A DNA stretch of 28,963 nucleotides from assembly GCA_041743935.1 (NCBI GenBank), contig JBGTLU010000044.1:1-28963 (forward strand), in the 5' to 3' direction. Made by a program: the position numbers and the translations under genes. Below are positions 22,150-28,963 of this stretch, piece by piece. Positions within the stretch are counted from its first letter, which is position 1, and every line of letters starts with the position of its first letter. This stretch comes from JBGTLU01 sp041743935 (GTDB lineage: Bacteria; Bacteroidota; Bacteroidia; Sphingobacteriales; Sphingobacteriaceae). The notes under the pieces were generated by a model, which did not search any database, was not told where the DNA came from, and saw only the letters and a list, made by a program, of their open reading frames with translations.

Positions 22150-22905
22150 ATGCTTACCAAACGTATAATCCCTTGTTTGGATGTTAAAGATGGCCGAACA
22201 GTAAAAGGGATCAATTTTGTACAGCTTCGTGATGCTGGCGACCCAGTAGAACTTGGTCTGCAATACTCGCAGCAAGGTGCGGATGAATTGGTTTTCTTGG
22301 ATATTACTGCAACACACGAACGAAGAAAAACCATGGTAGAAATGGTAAAATCGGTAGCTAGGCAAGTAAATATACCTTTTACCATTGGTGGCGGAATTAC
22401 TGAAATTGCCGATGCCGATGCGCTGTTAAATGCCGGAGCCGACAAAATTTCCATCAATTCTGCTGCGGTACGAAACCCCAATTTAATTGATGACTTAGTT
22501 AAAGCATTTGGAAGTCAGTTTGTAGTATTAGCCGTAGATACAAAAAACATCCACCCAAAAAATATAGTGCATTTAAATGGTGGCAGAATAGCTACTGAAT
22601 TTGAAACCGAAAATTGGATTGTAGAGGCGGTGAATCGTGGAGCAGGCGAAATTTTATTAACGTCGATGGATAAAGATGGCACCAAATCCGGATTTGATTG
22701 TGAGTTGTTGGACAAAATAAACCAACTGGTAAATGTACCTCTCATTGCATCCGGAGGAGCGGGAAGTACCGAGCATTTTACAGAAGTTTTCTTAAAAAGC
22801 AAGGTAGATGCAGCTTTGGCTGCATCGGTTTTTCACTACGGAGAAATTCTTATTCCTGCATTAAAAACAGAATTAATAAGTAAAGGCATAGCAGTACGAA
22901 TATGA
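22150..22905 (+). CDS. hisF: Imidazole glycerol phosphate synthase, cyclase subunit
   Basis: TIM-barrel cyclase that uses HisH-derived ammonia to turn PRFAR into imidazole glycerol phosphate and AICAR. The 251 residues show the catalytic Asp11 (RIIPCLDVKDGRTVKG), VFLDITATHERR, TIGGGITEIADADALLNAGADKISINS region motifs, the second catalytic Asp in VLAVDTKN, LLTSMDKDGTKSG and ASGGAGSTEHF. Its stop overlaps the hisIE start by four bases (ATGA), so the two are translationally coupled. Confidence 0.97.
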   Translation: MLTKRIIPCLDVKDGRTVKGINFVQLRDAGDPVELGLQYSQQGADELVFLDITATHERRKTMVEMVKSVARQVNIPFTIGGGITEIADADALLNAGADKISINSAAVRNPNLIDDLVKAFGSQFVVLAVDTKNIHPKNIVHLNGGRIATEFETENWIVEAVNRGAGEILLTSMDKDGTKSGFDCELLDKINQLVNVPLIASGGAGSTEHFTEVFLKSKVDAALAASVFHYGEILIPALKTELISKGIAVRI

Positions 22906-23489
22906 AAATAGATTTCGCTAAGTCCGGGGGATTAGTTCCGGTTATTATACAGGATGAGCAAAGTTTAGAAGTATTGATGTTGGGATACATGAACGATGAA
23001 GCTTGGCAAAAAACCTTGGCAGAAAACAGGGTTACATTTTTCTCTCGCTCCAAAAACAGATTATGGACAAAGGGCGAAGAAAGTGGCAATTTCTTTACCC
23101 TTAAATCTTATTTTTTAGATTGCGATAAGGATACCCTTTTATTAAAGGTTTCTCCAGTAGGACCAGCTTGTCACCGAGGGACACGCACTTGTTTTGATAC
23201 CGAATTGGAACAAAACTTCCTTTTTGAGTTGGAAAGAATCATTCAAAACCGATACGATAATCCAAGCGAAGACTCGTATGTAAATAAACTGCGAAAAAAA
23301 GGATTAAATAAAATTGCCCAAAAAGTTGGCGAAGAAGCTACCGAAACCATCATTGCGGCACTAAATGAGTCTAAAGAAAACTTGATTGACGAAAGTTCCG
23401 ATTTGGTTTTTCACCTATTGGTTTTGTTAAGAGAAAAAGGGCTTAACTTAGCCGATATTGGCAAAAATTTAGAAAAAAGACATCAATAA
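22902..23489 (+). CDS. hisIE: Bifunctional phosphoribosyl-AMP cyclohydrolase / phosphoribosyl-ATP pyrophosphatase
   Basis: Performs steps two and three of the pathway in one chain. The N-terminal HisI part (about 1-105) has VLMLGYMN, RSKNRLWTKGEESGN, the zinc/magnesium residues in FLDCDKD, and the cysteines of ACHRGTRTCF. The C-terminal HisE part (about 108-195) has the helical MazG-like core with KVGEEATETIIAA and DESSDLVFHLLVLL. Length 195 matches a HisIE fusion. It overlaps hisF by four bases and closes the biosynthetic set. No terminator is seen before the next gene. Confidence 0.96.
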   Translation: MKIDFAKSGGLVPVIIQDEQSLEVLMLGYMNDEAWQKTLAENRVTFFSRSKNRLWTKGEESGNFFTLKSYFLDCDKDTLLLKVSPVGPACHRGTRTCFDTELEQNFLFELERIIQNRYDNPSEDSYVNKLRKKGLNKIAQKVGEEATETIIAALNESKENLIDESSDLVFHLLVLLREKGLNLADIGKNLEKRHQ

Positions 23490-23508
23490 CTCCTAAACAA
23501 AAATTCCC

Positions 23509-24420
23509 TTGATTAGCGTTAAACTTACTGCCTCCTTACCAGGACATCATCACCCAATTTATACGGTAGAAGGCTCCCAGAAAAAGCATATTTTCTTTAC
23601 CGCTGGCTCCGACCCTGGTGTGGTGGAATGGAGTTTAAAAACCAATGCTTTTGTAAAAGTTTTAATGCGAGTGAAAAGTTCGGTATATGCCATGCATTCA
23701 CCTACAGGCAAAAATATTTTAGTAGTTGGCGAACGAAGTGGAAGGGTCAGTATTTTTGATTTTGATGAACAAAAAATAGTTGCCGAATTGGCATTTCATA
23801 CCAAAGCAATTTTCGATATTAAATCCATTAGCAGTAAAAATGAATTACTCATTGCTTCGGAGGATGGTATGGTTTCAGTATGGTCTATGATGGATTATAA
23901 GCGTTTATACCATTTTCCTGTTAGCCAAAAAACAGCTAGAGTTATTGCAGTTAATCCACCTCAAAACACCATTGCAGTGGGTTCTAAAGATCAATCTGTT
24001 TATATTTTTAATGCCGATGATTTTGCTCCAATTACTACCTTAAAAAGTCATACCCTGCCGGTTTTTTCAGCAGGTTTTAGTTCAAATGGAGCTGTTTTAA
24101 TTACTGGTTCAAGAGATGCACAATTAAAAGTTTGGGATACCGCCACTTGGCAAGAAATGCAAAACATACCGGCCCATATGCATGCCATTAATCATATTTG
24201 TTTTCATCCGGAACTACCCTATTTTGCTACGGCAAGCATGGATAAAAGTATTCGAATTTGGCGGTTAAGCGACTTCAGTTTAGCCAAAATCATAGACCGG
24301 ACACAGTATTCTACTCATCTCTTATCCATCAATAAATTACATTGGAGTCCGTTCAATAATCATTTAATCTCCATAAGCGACGATAAAATCGTGAATATTT
24401 GGGAGGTTGAATTTAGTTAA
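23509..24420 (+). CDS. WD40 repeat protein (seven-bladed propeller)
   Basis: A 303-residue protein made wholly of WD40 repeats. Seven blade ends can be counted: VVEWSL, VSIFDF, VSVWSM, VYIFNA, LKVWDT, IRIWRL and VNIWEV, which is just enough for one seven-bladed propeller. No signal peptide, enzyme domain or membrane segment is present, so it is probably a cytoplasmic binding platform. The start is TTG 23509; the next in-frame Met is far inside the propeller. It lies 19 bases after hisIE with no terminator between and could be the last gene of the his transcript. A role in histidine synthesis is not implied by its sequence. Confidence 0.88.
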   Translation: MISVKLTASLPGHHHPIYTVEGSQKKHIFFTAGSDPGVVEWSLKTNAFVKVLMRVKSSVYAMHSPTGKNILVVGERSGRVSIFDFDEQKIVAELAFHTKAIFDIKSISSKNELLIASEDGMVSVWSMMDYKRLYHFPVSQKTARVIAVNPPQNTIAVGSKDQSVYIFNADDFAPITTLKSHTLPVFSAGFSSNGAVLITGSRDAQLKVWDTATWQEMQNIPAHMHAINHICFHPELPYFATASMDKSIRIWRLSDFSLAKIIDRTQYSTHLLSINKLHWSPFNNHLISISDDKIVNIWEVEFS

Positions 24421-24421
24421 T

Positions 24422-24448
24422 CGGGTTACGAGTTGCTGGTTGCGGGTT
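24422..24448. repeat. Short GGTT/GTTGC-rich intergenic repeat
   Basis: CGGGTTACGAGTTGCTGG then TTGCGGGTT: an imperfect iteration of a roughly 9-base GGGTTgCgA-type unit directly after the WD40 stop. It forms no hairpin or T-run. It looks like the low-complexity intergenic filler seen in related genomes, which I judge from memory only. Confidence 0.45.
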
Positions 24449-24491
24449 AAGCGAGACAAGAGATCCATGTCGGTGAATAAAAACATCCATC

Positions 24492-25271
24492 CTAAAAAAC
24501 CCGCTTAATAATCCGTAATTTATGGCTATAACGCTTTGTTTCTTTATTAAAAATTCCTTGATGGTCCATTTTATCCACACGAACTTTTCCGGAAGCATGC
24601 ATGATTCGCTCGTTATCTAACAAAATACCTACGTGAATAATGTCGCCATCTTCGTTATCAAAAAAAGCTAGGTCTCCTGATTTACTTTCCTCTAAAAAAT
24701 CTATCAATTGCCCTTGCTCTACTTGTTGACGTGCATCTCGTTTCAGTTTTTTACCCAATATTTTATAAACTAATTGAGTAAACCCAGAGCAATCAATGCC
24801 CAATGGCGATTTACCACCCCACAAGTAGGGAGTATTGATAAAACGATTGGCTATGTTTTCAATATTTTCAATCGGTGTTTGTCCCATTTGCAAACATCTA
24901 CCCAAAAACAAAAACTTTTGAGTACCAAGAGTAAAGGAGTTGCCATCAAAATTAGGCAAAGTACTGCCAATAGGAATGTGGTGAATGCTTTTGTTGGAAT
25001 CTTGAATTGGATTTAATAAATCGTAACAAACGAAAGCCAAAGGATTATCTAATTGATTAAATTCCTGGTCTGAGATTTCAGCAAACTGTTTTTTATCCAT
25101 CCAGCCCTGATATTCATCCGCAGCATTTTGTATAAAAAGCCATTTCTCGCTTTCATCAAGGATGGTAAAGTGATCACCAAACAAAAGTTGCGAGACCATT
25201 TCTGATTTATCAGAAGCTTCTGCTCTTATTGGTACTAAAGCTAAATTGCAAATTCCAAAACGTTGGTTCAT
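24492..25271 (-). CDS. NlpC/P60 family cysteine peptidase with SH3-like N-terminus
   Basis: Probably a gamma-D-glutamyl-L-diamino-acid endopeptidase that cuts murein peptides (YkfC / dipeptidyl-peptidase VI type). Residues 1 to about 65 form an SH3b-like domain (ALVPIRAEASDKSEMVSQLL, then GDHFTILDES and GWMDKKQF), with a second similar segment to about 125. The NlpC/P60 core has TPYLWGGKSPLGIDCSGF with Cys161, GDLAFFD, and His213 in IIHVGILL; HAS at 225-227 may give the third polar residue. There is no signal peptide, which points to cytoplasmic recycling of wall peptides. Both neighbours downstream and upstream are separated by modest gaps; it converges with the WD40 gene. ATG 25271. Confidence 0.88.
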   Translation of the reverse strand: MNQRFGICNLALVPIRAEASDKSEMVSQLLFGDHFTILDESEKWLFIQNAADEYQGWMDKKQFAEISDQEFNQLDNPLAFVCYDLLNPIQDSNKSIHHIPIGSTLPNFDGNSFTLGTQKFLFLGRCLQMGQTPIENIENIANRFINTPYLWGGKSPLGIDCSGFTQLVYKILGKKLKRDARQQVEQGQLIDFLEESKSGDLAFFDNEDGDIIHVGILLDNERIMHASGKVRVDKMDHQGIFNKETKRYSHKLRIIKRVF

Positions 25272-25275
25272 GCTG

Positions 25276-25283
25276 CAAATTAG
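25276..25283 (-). promoter_or_regulatory. Possible -7-like box (CTAATTTG) of the NlpC/P60 gene
   Basis: On the minus strand TAATTTGCA, one base shorter than TAnnTTTG, ends its TTTG four bases before the ATG. The same TAATTTGCA string lies upstream of the S9 peptidase gene. No good -33 element is seen, so this is weak. Confidence 0.2.
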
Positions 25284-25319
25284 CGGAATAAAATTGAAAT
25301 AATTAAAGTTAGAATGGAT

Positions 25320-26108
25320 TTAAAACCCCTGCATCGCATCTAGCCTCAATTTTCGTTTTTCTTGGTAGGTACGGTTAAAGTTATACTCATATATTGCCGC
25401 TTCCCAATCGCCATAAAATGGATTTGGGAACACAATAAACTTGCTTCCAAATAAATCTTTCAACTGTTCTACTTTTGCATTTCTATCGGTAAGTACCAAG
25501 TCAGAAAAGTCATCAAAATCTCCTAAATTATCGCCACATAACAATACAATTTCATGATTTTGGAGGATAGCATTTCTTCTTTCTACCTTGCTTGAGGTAC
25601 TAGTTCTTGGAATTACGTGGGTAGAATCTGCATACGGGAAGCCCAAATCAGCTAAGTTTTGTATGGTAGCACCCAATTCCGTTTCGCGTCTATTGGTAAC
25701 GTAAAAAACGTGCACTCCTTTACTAGCTGCATATTGCAAAAACTCTAACGAACCAGGTAAAGCCGGTGCTTTTGCTAAAGCCGTCCAATCTGCCCATCCT
25801 TCCGGATATCCTGTACTATTTTTAATAGTCCAAACCTGATGTGCGCTGTTATCCAAGATGGTTTCATCAATATCCACAACCACTGCAGGTTTTTTGGTAG
25901 AAGATGGCTTTTGTAAATATTGATCTAACCTTAAGGTAGCCAATTGAAAACCTTGATAATACAATGCCTTAAGTTCGCCTGATGTTTGATACCAAAGCGT
26001 TGCACCTTCTTGATGTGCTGGTTTTACAAAATCTGCTTTTTTATGCTCGTGATTGCAAGCAGTTAAAAGGATTAAACAACTTAATAAAAATAGACTTAAT
26101 CGGTTCAT
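25320..26108 (-). CDS. Lipoprotein HAD acid phosphatase, 5'-nucleotidase e(P4) family
   Basis: Membrane-anchored class C acid phosphatase that probably removes phosphate from nucleotides or other monoesters outside the cytoplasm. The signal sequence MNRLSLFLLSCLILLTACNH ends in the lipobox LTAC, so Cys18 should be lipidated. The HAD motifs are in order: VVVDIDETILDNS (nucleophile and acid/base Asp), FYVTNRRETE, a Lys region in SSKVERRNAI, and CGDNLGDFDDF with the paired acidic residues. Length 262 is normal for e(P4)-like proteins. It ends 48 bases before the NlpC gene's start region on the same strand, so the order of transcription is phosphatase then peptidase, perhaps together. Confidence 0.92.
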   Translation of the reverse strand: MNRLSLFLLSCLILLTACNHEHKKADFVKPAHQEGATLWYQTSGELKALYYQGFQLATLRLDQYLQKPSSTKKPAVVVDIDETILDNSAHQVWTIKNSTGYPEGWADWTALAKAPALPGSLEFLQYAASKGVHVFYVTNRRETELGATIQNLADLGFPYADSTHVIPRTSTSSKVERRNAILQNHEIVLLCGDNLGDFDDFSDLVLTDRNAKVEQLKDLFGSKFIVFPNPFYGDWEAAIYEYNFNRTYQEKRKLRLDAMQGF

Positions 26109-26223
26109 GGGGCTTAAATTTTGGGTTTAAATTACAATTTAAAAATAAACTGCTAAATCGGATATTTAACCTTTAATATAACCAAAAAGCTTCATGTAAT
26201 TTTATGAATACAATTTTGTATTG

Positions 26224-26255
26224 ATTGGCATTTATATAATACTATCCTTAATTTG
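26224..26255 (+). promoter_or_regulatory. Possible promoter of the S9 peptidase gene
   Basis: ATTG (26224-26227), a 20-base spacer and TTAATTTG (26248-26255) approximate the Bacteroidota promoter with one deviation in each box. The start of transcription would fall about 15 bases before the ATG at 26277. It lies in the 168-base divergent gap between the phosphatase and peptidase genes, in which I see nothing else of note. Confidence 0.38.
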
Positions 26256-26276
26256 CACCAAACTAACTAATTAAAA

Positions 26277-28963
26277 ATGAAAAAATATTTGTTAAACACA
26301 CTCGTGTTTTTCATTCTGTTTACTGCAGAATCCGTAGCTCAAGAAAAACGAATGGTTACTACAGATGATTACAAACTATGGAGTAGTTTGGGAGTAACCA
26401 ATTTATCGAACGATGGTAATTGGGTAATGTATGTTATTGCAAGGCAAGAAGATAACGATACCTTGTATGTAAAAAGTGCATCTAATAATACCATTCACGT
26501 TTTACCGAATGCTTCGGGAGGTGTTTTTTCAAACGATAATAAATGGTTTGCTTACAGGCAAAATGTTTCATACAAAGAACAAGAAGCAGCACGCGAAGGG
26601 AATAAGCCGGTAGAAACTAAACTTGGTATAATTAATTTACAAACCGGTGAAAAAGAAGTGATAGGCAATTTGGCACGTTTTGAGTTTGCTAGAGATGCCA
26701 AAACTTTGGCAATTTATTTAGCCAAACCCAGAGATAGCAAAGAAAAAGGAAGTGCTTTATTACTACGTAATTTAACAACTGGCACCACCCGTAACATTGG
26801 TAACGTAACGGAGTTTAGTTTAAATAAACCGGGTAATCGGTTATCATATATCACCGATAGTAACCCGTTTAAAACGGTTGAAATGGTAAACCTAACTAAC
26901 TCTATTACCAATGTAATAGCTAGCGATACCTCCTCATTCAGCAAAATAACTTGGGATAAAGAGGGCACATCTTTCGCCTTTTATCAAGAAAATAAAGACA
27001 AAAAACACGTAGAAGAAAATCAAAAAATTCATCATTGTACTGGAGTATTAACCACTCCAATTCTCAAAACTTTTGATCCTGCCAAAACCAGTAATTTCCC
27101 CGAAGGGATGAGAATATTCGGTGAATCAAACCTGCAGATATCTGACGATTTACAAACCGTATTTTTTGGTATACAACCCTGGACATTGAAAGACACCACT
27201 AAAACGAAATCCAAAACCAATGATAAATTACCAGGCGTAGATATTTGGCATTATGGCGATAAAGAAATTCAACCACGCCAACGAGTAACTATTAATCAAA
27301 CTAAAAGTCAAAGCCATTTATCTGCTTGGTGGCCAAATCAGAATAAGTACGTTCGTATTTCTAATGATGCACAACCAATTGCAAATCTTACCGGAAATCA
27401 TAAACATGCGATTGTCTTTAATCCGGATGATTACAAACCGGCTTTTAAAGAAGATTATGCAGATTATTACATTGTAAATACAGCTACTGGTGAAAAAAAA
27501 TCCATTTTAGAAAGACAGTTAAGCAATTTTAATGCTGCTCGAACTTCGCCAAACGGAAAATTTATTGCTTATTTCAAAAATCAACATTGGTGGGTGTACA
27601 ACATTGCCTCGGCTACGCATACCAACATCACTCAAAATCTTGGCGTGCAAATGCATAGCGTAACTTATGATGGCCCTGGCACACCACCACCTTATGGTTT
27701 AGTTGGTTTTAGTAAAGATGATAAAGAGTTAATCATTAACGATCAATACGATGTTTGGATGATAACCCCAGATGGTAGAACTGCCAAGAAAATGACGAAT
27801 GGTCGTGCGCAAGAAATAGTACATCGATTACAAAGAGTAGATTTTGAAGATCCATTCATCGACCTAAGTAAAGCTCAATTTTTTAGCCTATATGGCGATA
27901 AATCCAAGAAAACAGGTTACGCCAAATGGGATCCCAGAGGAAATATATCTACCTTAATTTTAGACGATATGGCAATAAACCGTATTGTTAAAGCCAGTGA
28001 TATAGATAGATTTTTATTTGTTCAACAGAAATACGATGTTTCGCCAATTCTGATGCATGCTGGTGCAAATTTAAGTTCACCAAAAATTATTGCTAAAACC
28101 AATACACATCAAGAAAACTTCCACTGGGGTAAATCAGAATTAGTTTCTTTTACCAATGCCGATGGAAAATCGATGCAAGGAGCACTATTTTATCCTGCAA
28201 ATTACGAAGCCGGAAAACAATATCCATTGGTGGTTTACATCTATGAAATTTTATCTAATACCGTGCATTTCTATACCTCTCCCTCTCAAAGACAAGCATA
28301 CAACACCAGTAATTTAACTGCTGATGGTTATTTTGTTTTCCGCCCGGATATTGTTTATGACATCAACGACCCAGGAGTATCGGCAGTAAAATGCGTGGTA
28401 CCTGCCGTTGAGCAATTATTAAAAACCGGCATGATTGATAAAGATAGAATGGCGATAATGGGGCATTCGTGGGGAGCTTACCAAACCAGTTTTATCGTTA
28501 CACAAACCGATATGTTTAAAGGAGCCATTGCAGGTGCTCCTTTAACGGATATGATTAGCATGAGTTTAAATATTTATTGGAATACTGGCACACCAGATCA
28601 AAAAATATTTGAGACCAGCCAAGGCAGATTTAGCGGACCATGGTACGAAGAGTACGAAGCACATAAACGTAATTCGCCAATTTATGGAGCACAAAATATC
28701 AAAACTCCATTACTAGTTGCGTTCGGAGATAAAGATGGTGCAGTAGATTGGCAACAAGGAATTGCCTTATATGGTACCATGCGCCGCATGGAAAAAGAAC
28801 ATGTAATGTTGGTGTATGAAGGAGAAAACCACGGATTAGCCAAACGAGAAAATCAAATGGACTATTACCAACGTACCAAAGATTGGCTCGACCACTACGT
28901 GCTAGGCAAAGAACCGGCAAAATGGATTACCGAAGGAGTAAGCTATTTCGAGAAAATGAAAGC
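26277..28963 (+). CDS. Secreted S9 prolyl-oligopeptidase-family peptidase (3' end cut by window)
   Basis: Serine peptidase of the alpha/beta-hydrolase type that cuts oligopeptides, probably in the periplasm. I translated the frame from ATG 26277 to the window edge: 895 codons without a stop, so the gene continues beyond. Residues 1 to about 21 are a signal peptide (MKKYLLNTLVFFILFTAES, then VAQ). A long N-terminal region of beta-propeller type follows. The C-terminal catalytic domain has Ser731 in MGHSWGAY, Asp820 in FGDKDGAVDW and His852 in ENHGLAK, a complete triad in the right order. Size near 900 residues and the layout match the large secreted S9 peptidases of Bacteroidota. Exact specificity cannot be told. 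Confidence 0.92.
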   Translation, partial: MKKYLLNTLVFFILFTAESVAQEKRMVTTDDYKLWSSLGVTNLSNDGNWVMYVIARQEDNDTLYVKSASNNTIHVLPNASGGVFSNDNKWFAYRQNVSYKEQEAAREGNKPVETKLGIINLQTGEKEVIGNLARFEFARDAKTLAIYLAKPRDSKEKGSALLLRNLTTGTTRNIGNVTEFSLNKPGNRLSYITDSNPFKTVEMVNLTNSITNVIASDTSSFSKITWDKEGTSFAFYQENKDKKHVEENQKIHHCTGVLTTPILKTFDPAKTSNFPEGMRIFGESNLQISDDLQTVFFGIQPWTLKDTTKTKSKTNDKLPGVDIWHYGDKEIQPRQRVTINQTKSQSHLSAWWPNQNKYVRISNDAQPIANLTGNHKHAIVFNPDDYKPAFKEDYADYYIVNTATGEKKSILERQLSNFNAARTSPNGKFIAYFKNQHWWVYNIASATHTNITQNLGVQMHSVTYDGPGTPPPYGLVGFSKDDKELIINDQYDVWMITPDGRTAKKMTNGRAQEIVHRLQRVDFEDPFIDLSKAQFFSLYGDKSKKTGYAKWDPRGNISTLILDDMAINRIVKASDIDRFLFVQQKYDVSPILMHAGANLSSPKIIAKTNTHQENFHWGKSELVSFTNADGKSMQGALFYPANYEAGKQYPLVVYIYEILSNTVHFYTSPSQRQAYNTSNLTADGYFVFRPDIVYDINDPGVSAVKCVVPAVEQLLKTGMIDKDRMAIMGHSWGAYQTSFIVTQTDMFKGAIAGAPLTDMISMSLNIYWNTGTPDQKIFETSQGRFSGPWYEEYEAHKRNSPIYGAQNIKTPLLVAFGDKDGAVDWQQGIALYGTMRRMEKEHVMLVYEGENHGLAKRENQMDYYQRTKDWLDHYVLGKEPAKWITEGVSYFEKMK

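Noticed and set aside
28699..28920. A 73-codon minus-strand frame near the window end
   Set aside because: Antisense to the catalytic domain of the S9 peptidase, which has a complete Ser-Asp-His triad.
1..28963. CRISPR array, prophage, transposase or replication origin
   Set aside because: No regularly spaced repeats, no phage or transposase genes and no origin-like clusters were seen; the only mobile-type signal is the GIY-YIG cassette.

Overview
The window is A+T-rich and densely coded. It very probably comes from a member of the Bacteroidota. The supports are a DUF4199 protein, a BatA-type aerotolerance/vWA protein, a bifunctional HisB of the Bacteroides form, a bacterial GH3-family enzyme, few Shine-Dalgarno sites, and promoters resembling the Bacteroidota pattern TTTG-N19-TAnnTTTG. 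I cannot place it below phylum with confidence.

Layout. (1) 1-1418: the 3' end of iscS, then iscU and iscA, closed by an intrinsic terminator. (2) 1497-4116: a long-chain acyl-CoA synthetase (+) facing a PolB-type 3'-5' exonuclease (-). (3) 4349-9002: a probable operon of a GH3 acyl-adenylating enzyme, dxr, rseP and hscB, ending at tRNA-Leu(CAA). (4) 8982-9498: a small GIY-YIG nuclease gene lying between two perfect 50-bp copies of the tRNA-Leu 3' end plus its terminator, with CCCGATAGCTATCGGG palindromes on both sides. This looks like a small mobile or recombination-made cassette parked at a tRNA. (5) 16121-9511, minus strand: a tight six-gene operon of a BatA-like vWA membrane protein, a dihydroorotase homologue that has lost most metal ligands, an acidic hypothetical protein, a DUF4199 membrane protein and two family-2 glycosyltransferases. 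(6) 16175-23489: the complete histidine operon hisG-D-C-B-H-A-F-IE, headed by a matching promoter and an 18-residue leader peptide with eight histidines; a WD40 protein follows. (7) 24492-26108, minus strand: an NlpC/P60 peptidase and an e(P4)-type HAD phosphatase lipoprotein. (8) 26277 to the window end: a secreted S9 prolyl-oligopeptidase-family peptidase cut by the window edge.

How the genes work together. The his genes cover the pathway from PRPP and ATP to histidine, including histidinol-phosphatase (HisB N-terminus), and the His-rich leader implies control by charged tRNA-His. The isc genes and hscB serve Fe-S cluster assembly although they are separated by about 7 kb. dxr feeds isoprenoid synthesis, and rseP handles regulated intramembrane proteolysis. 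The minus-strand operon looks envelope-related.

The most interesting points are the tRNA-flanked GIY-YIG cassette with its palindrome-modified T-arm copies, the his leader peptide with no visible intrinsic attenuator, and the apparently non-catalytic dihydroorotase homologue.
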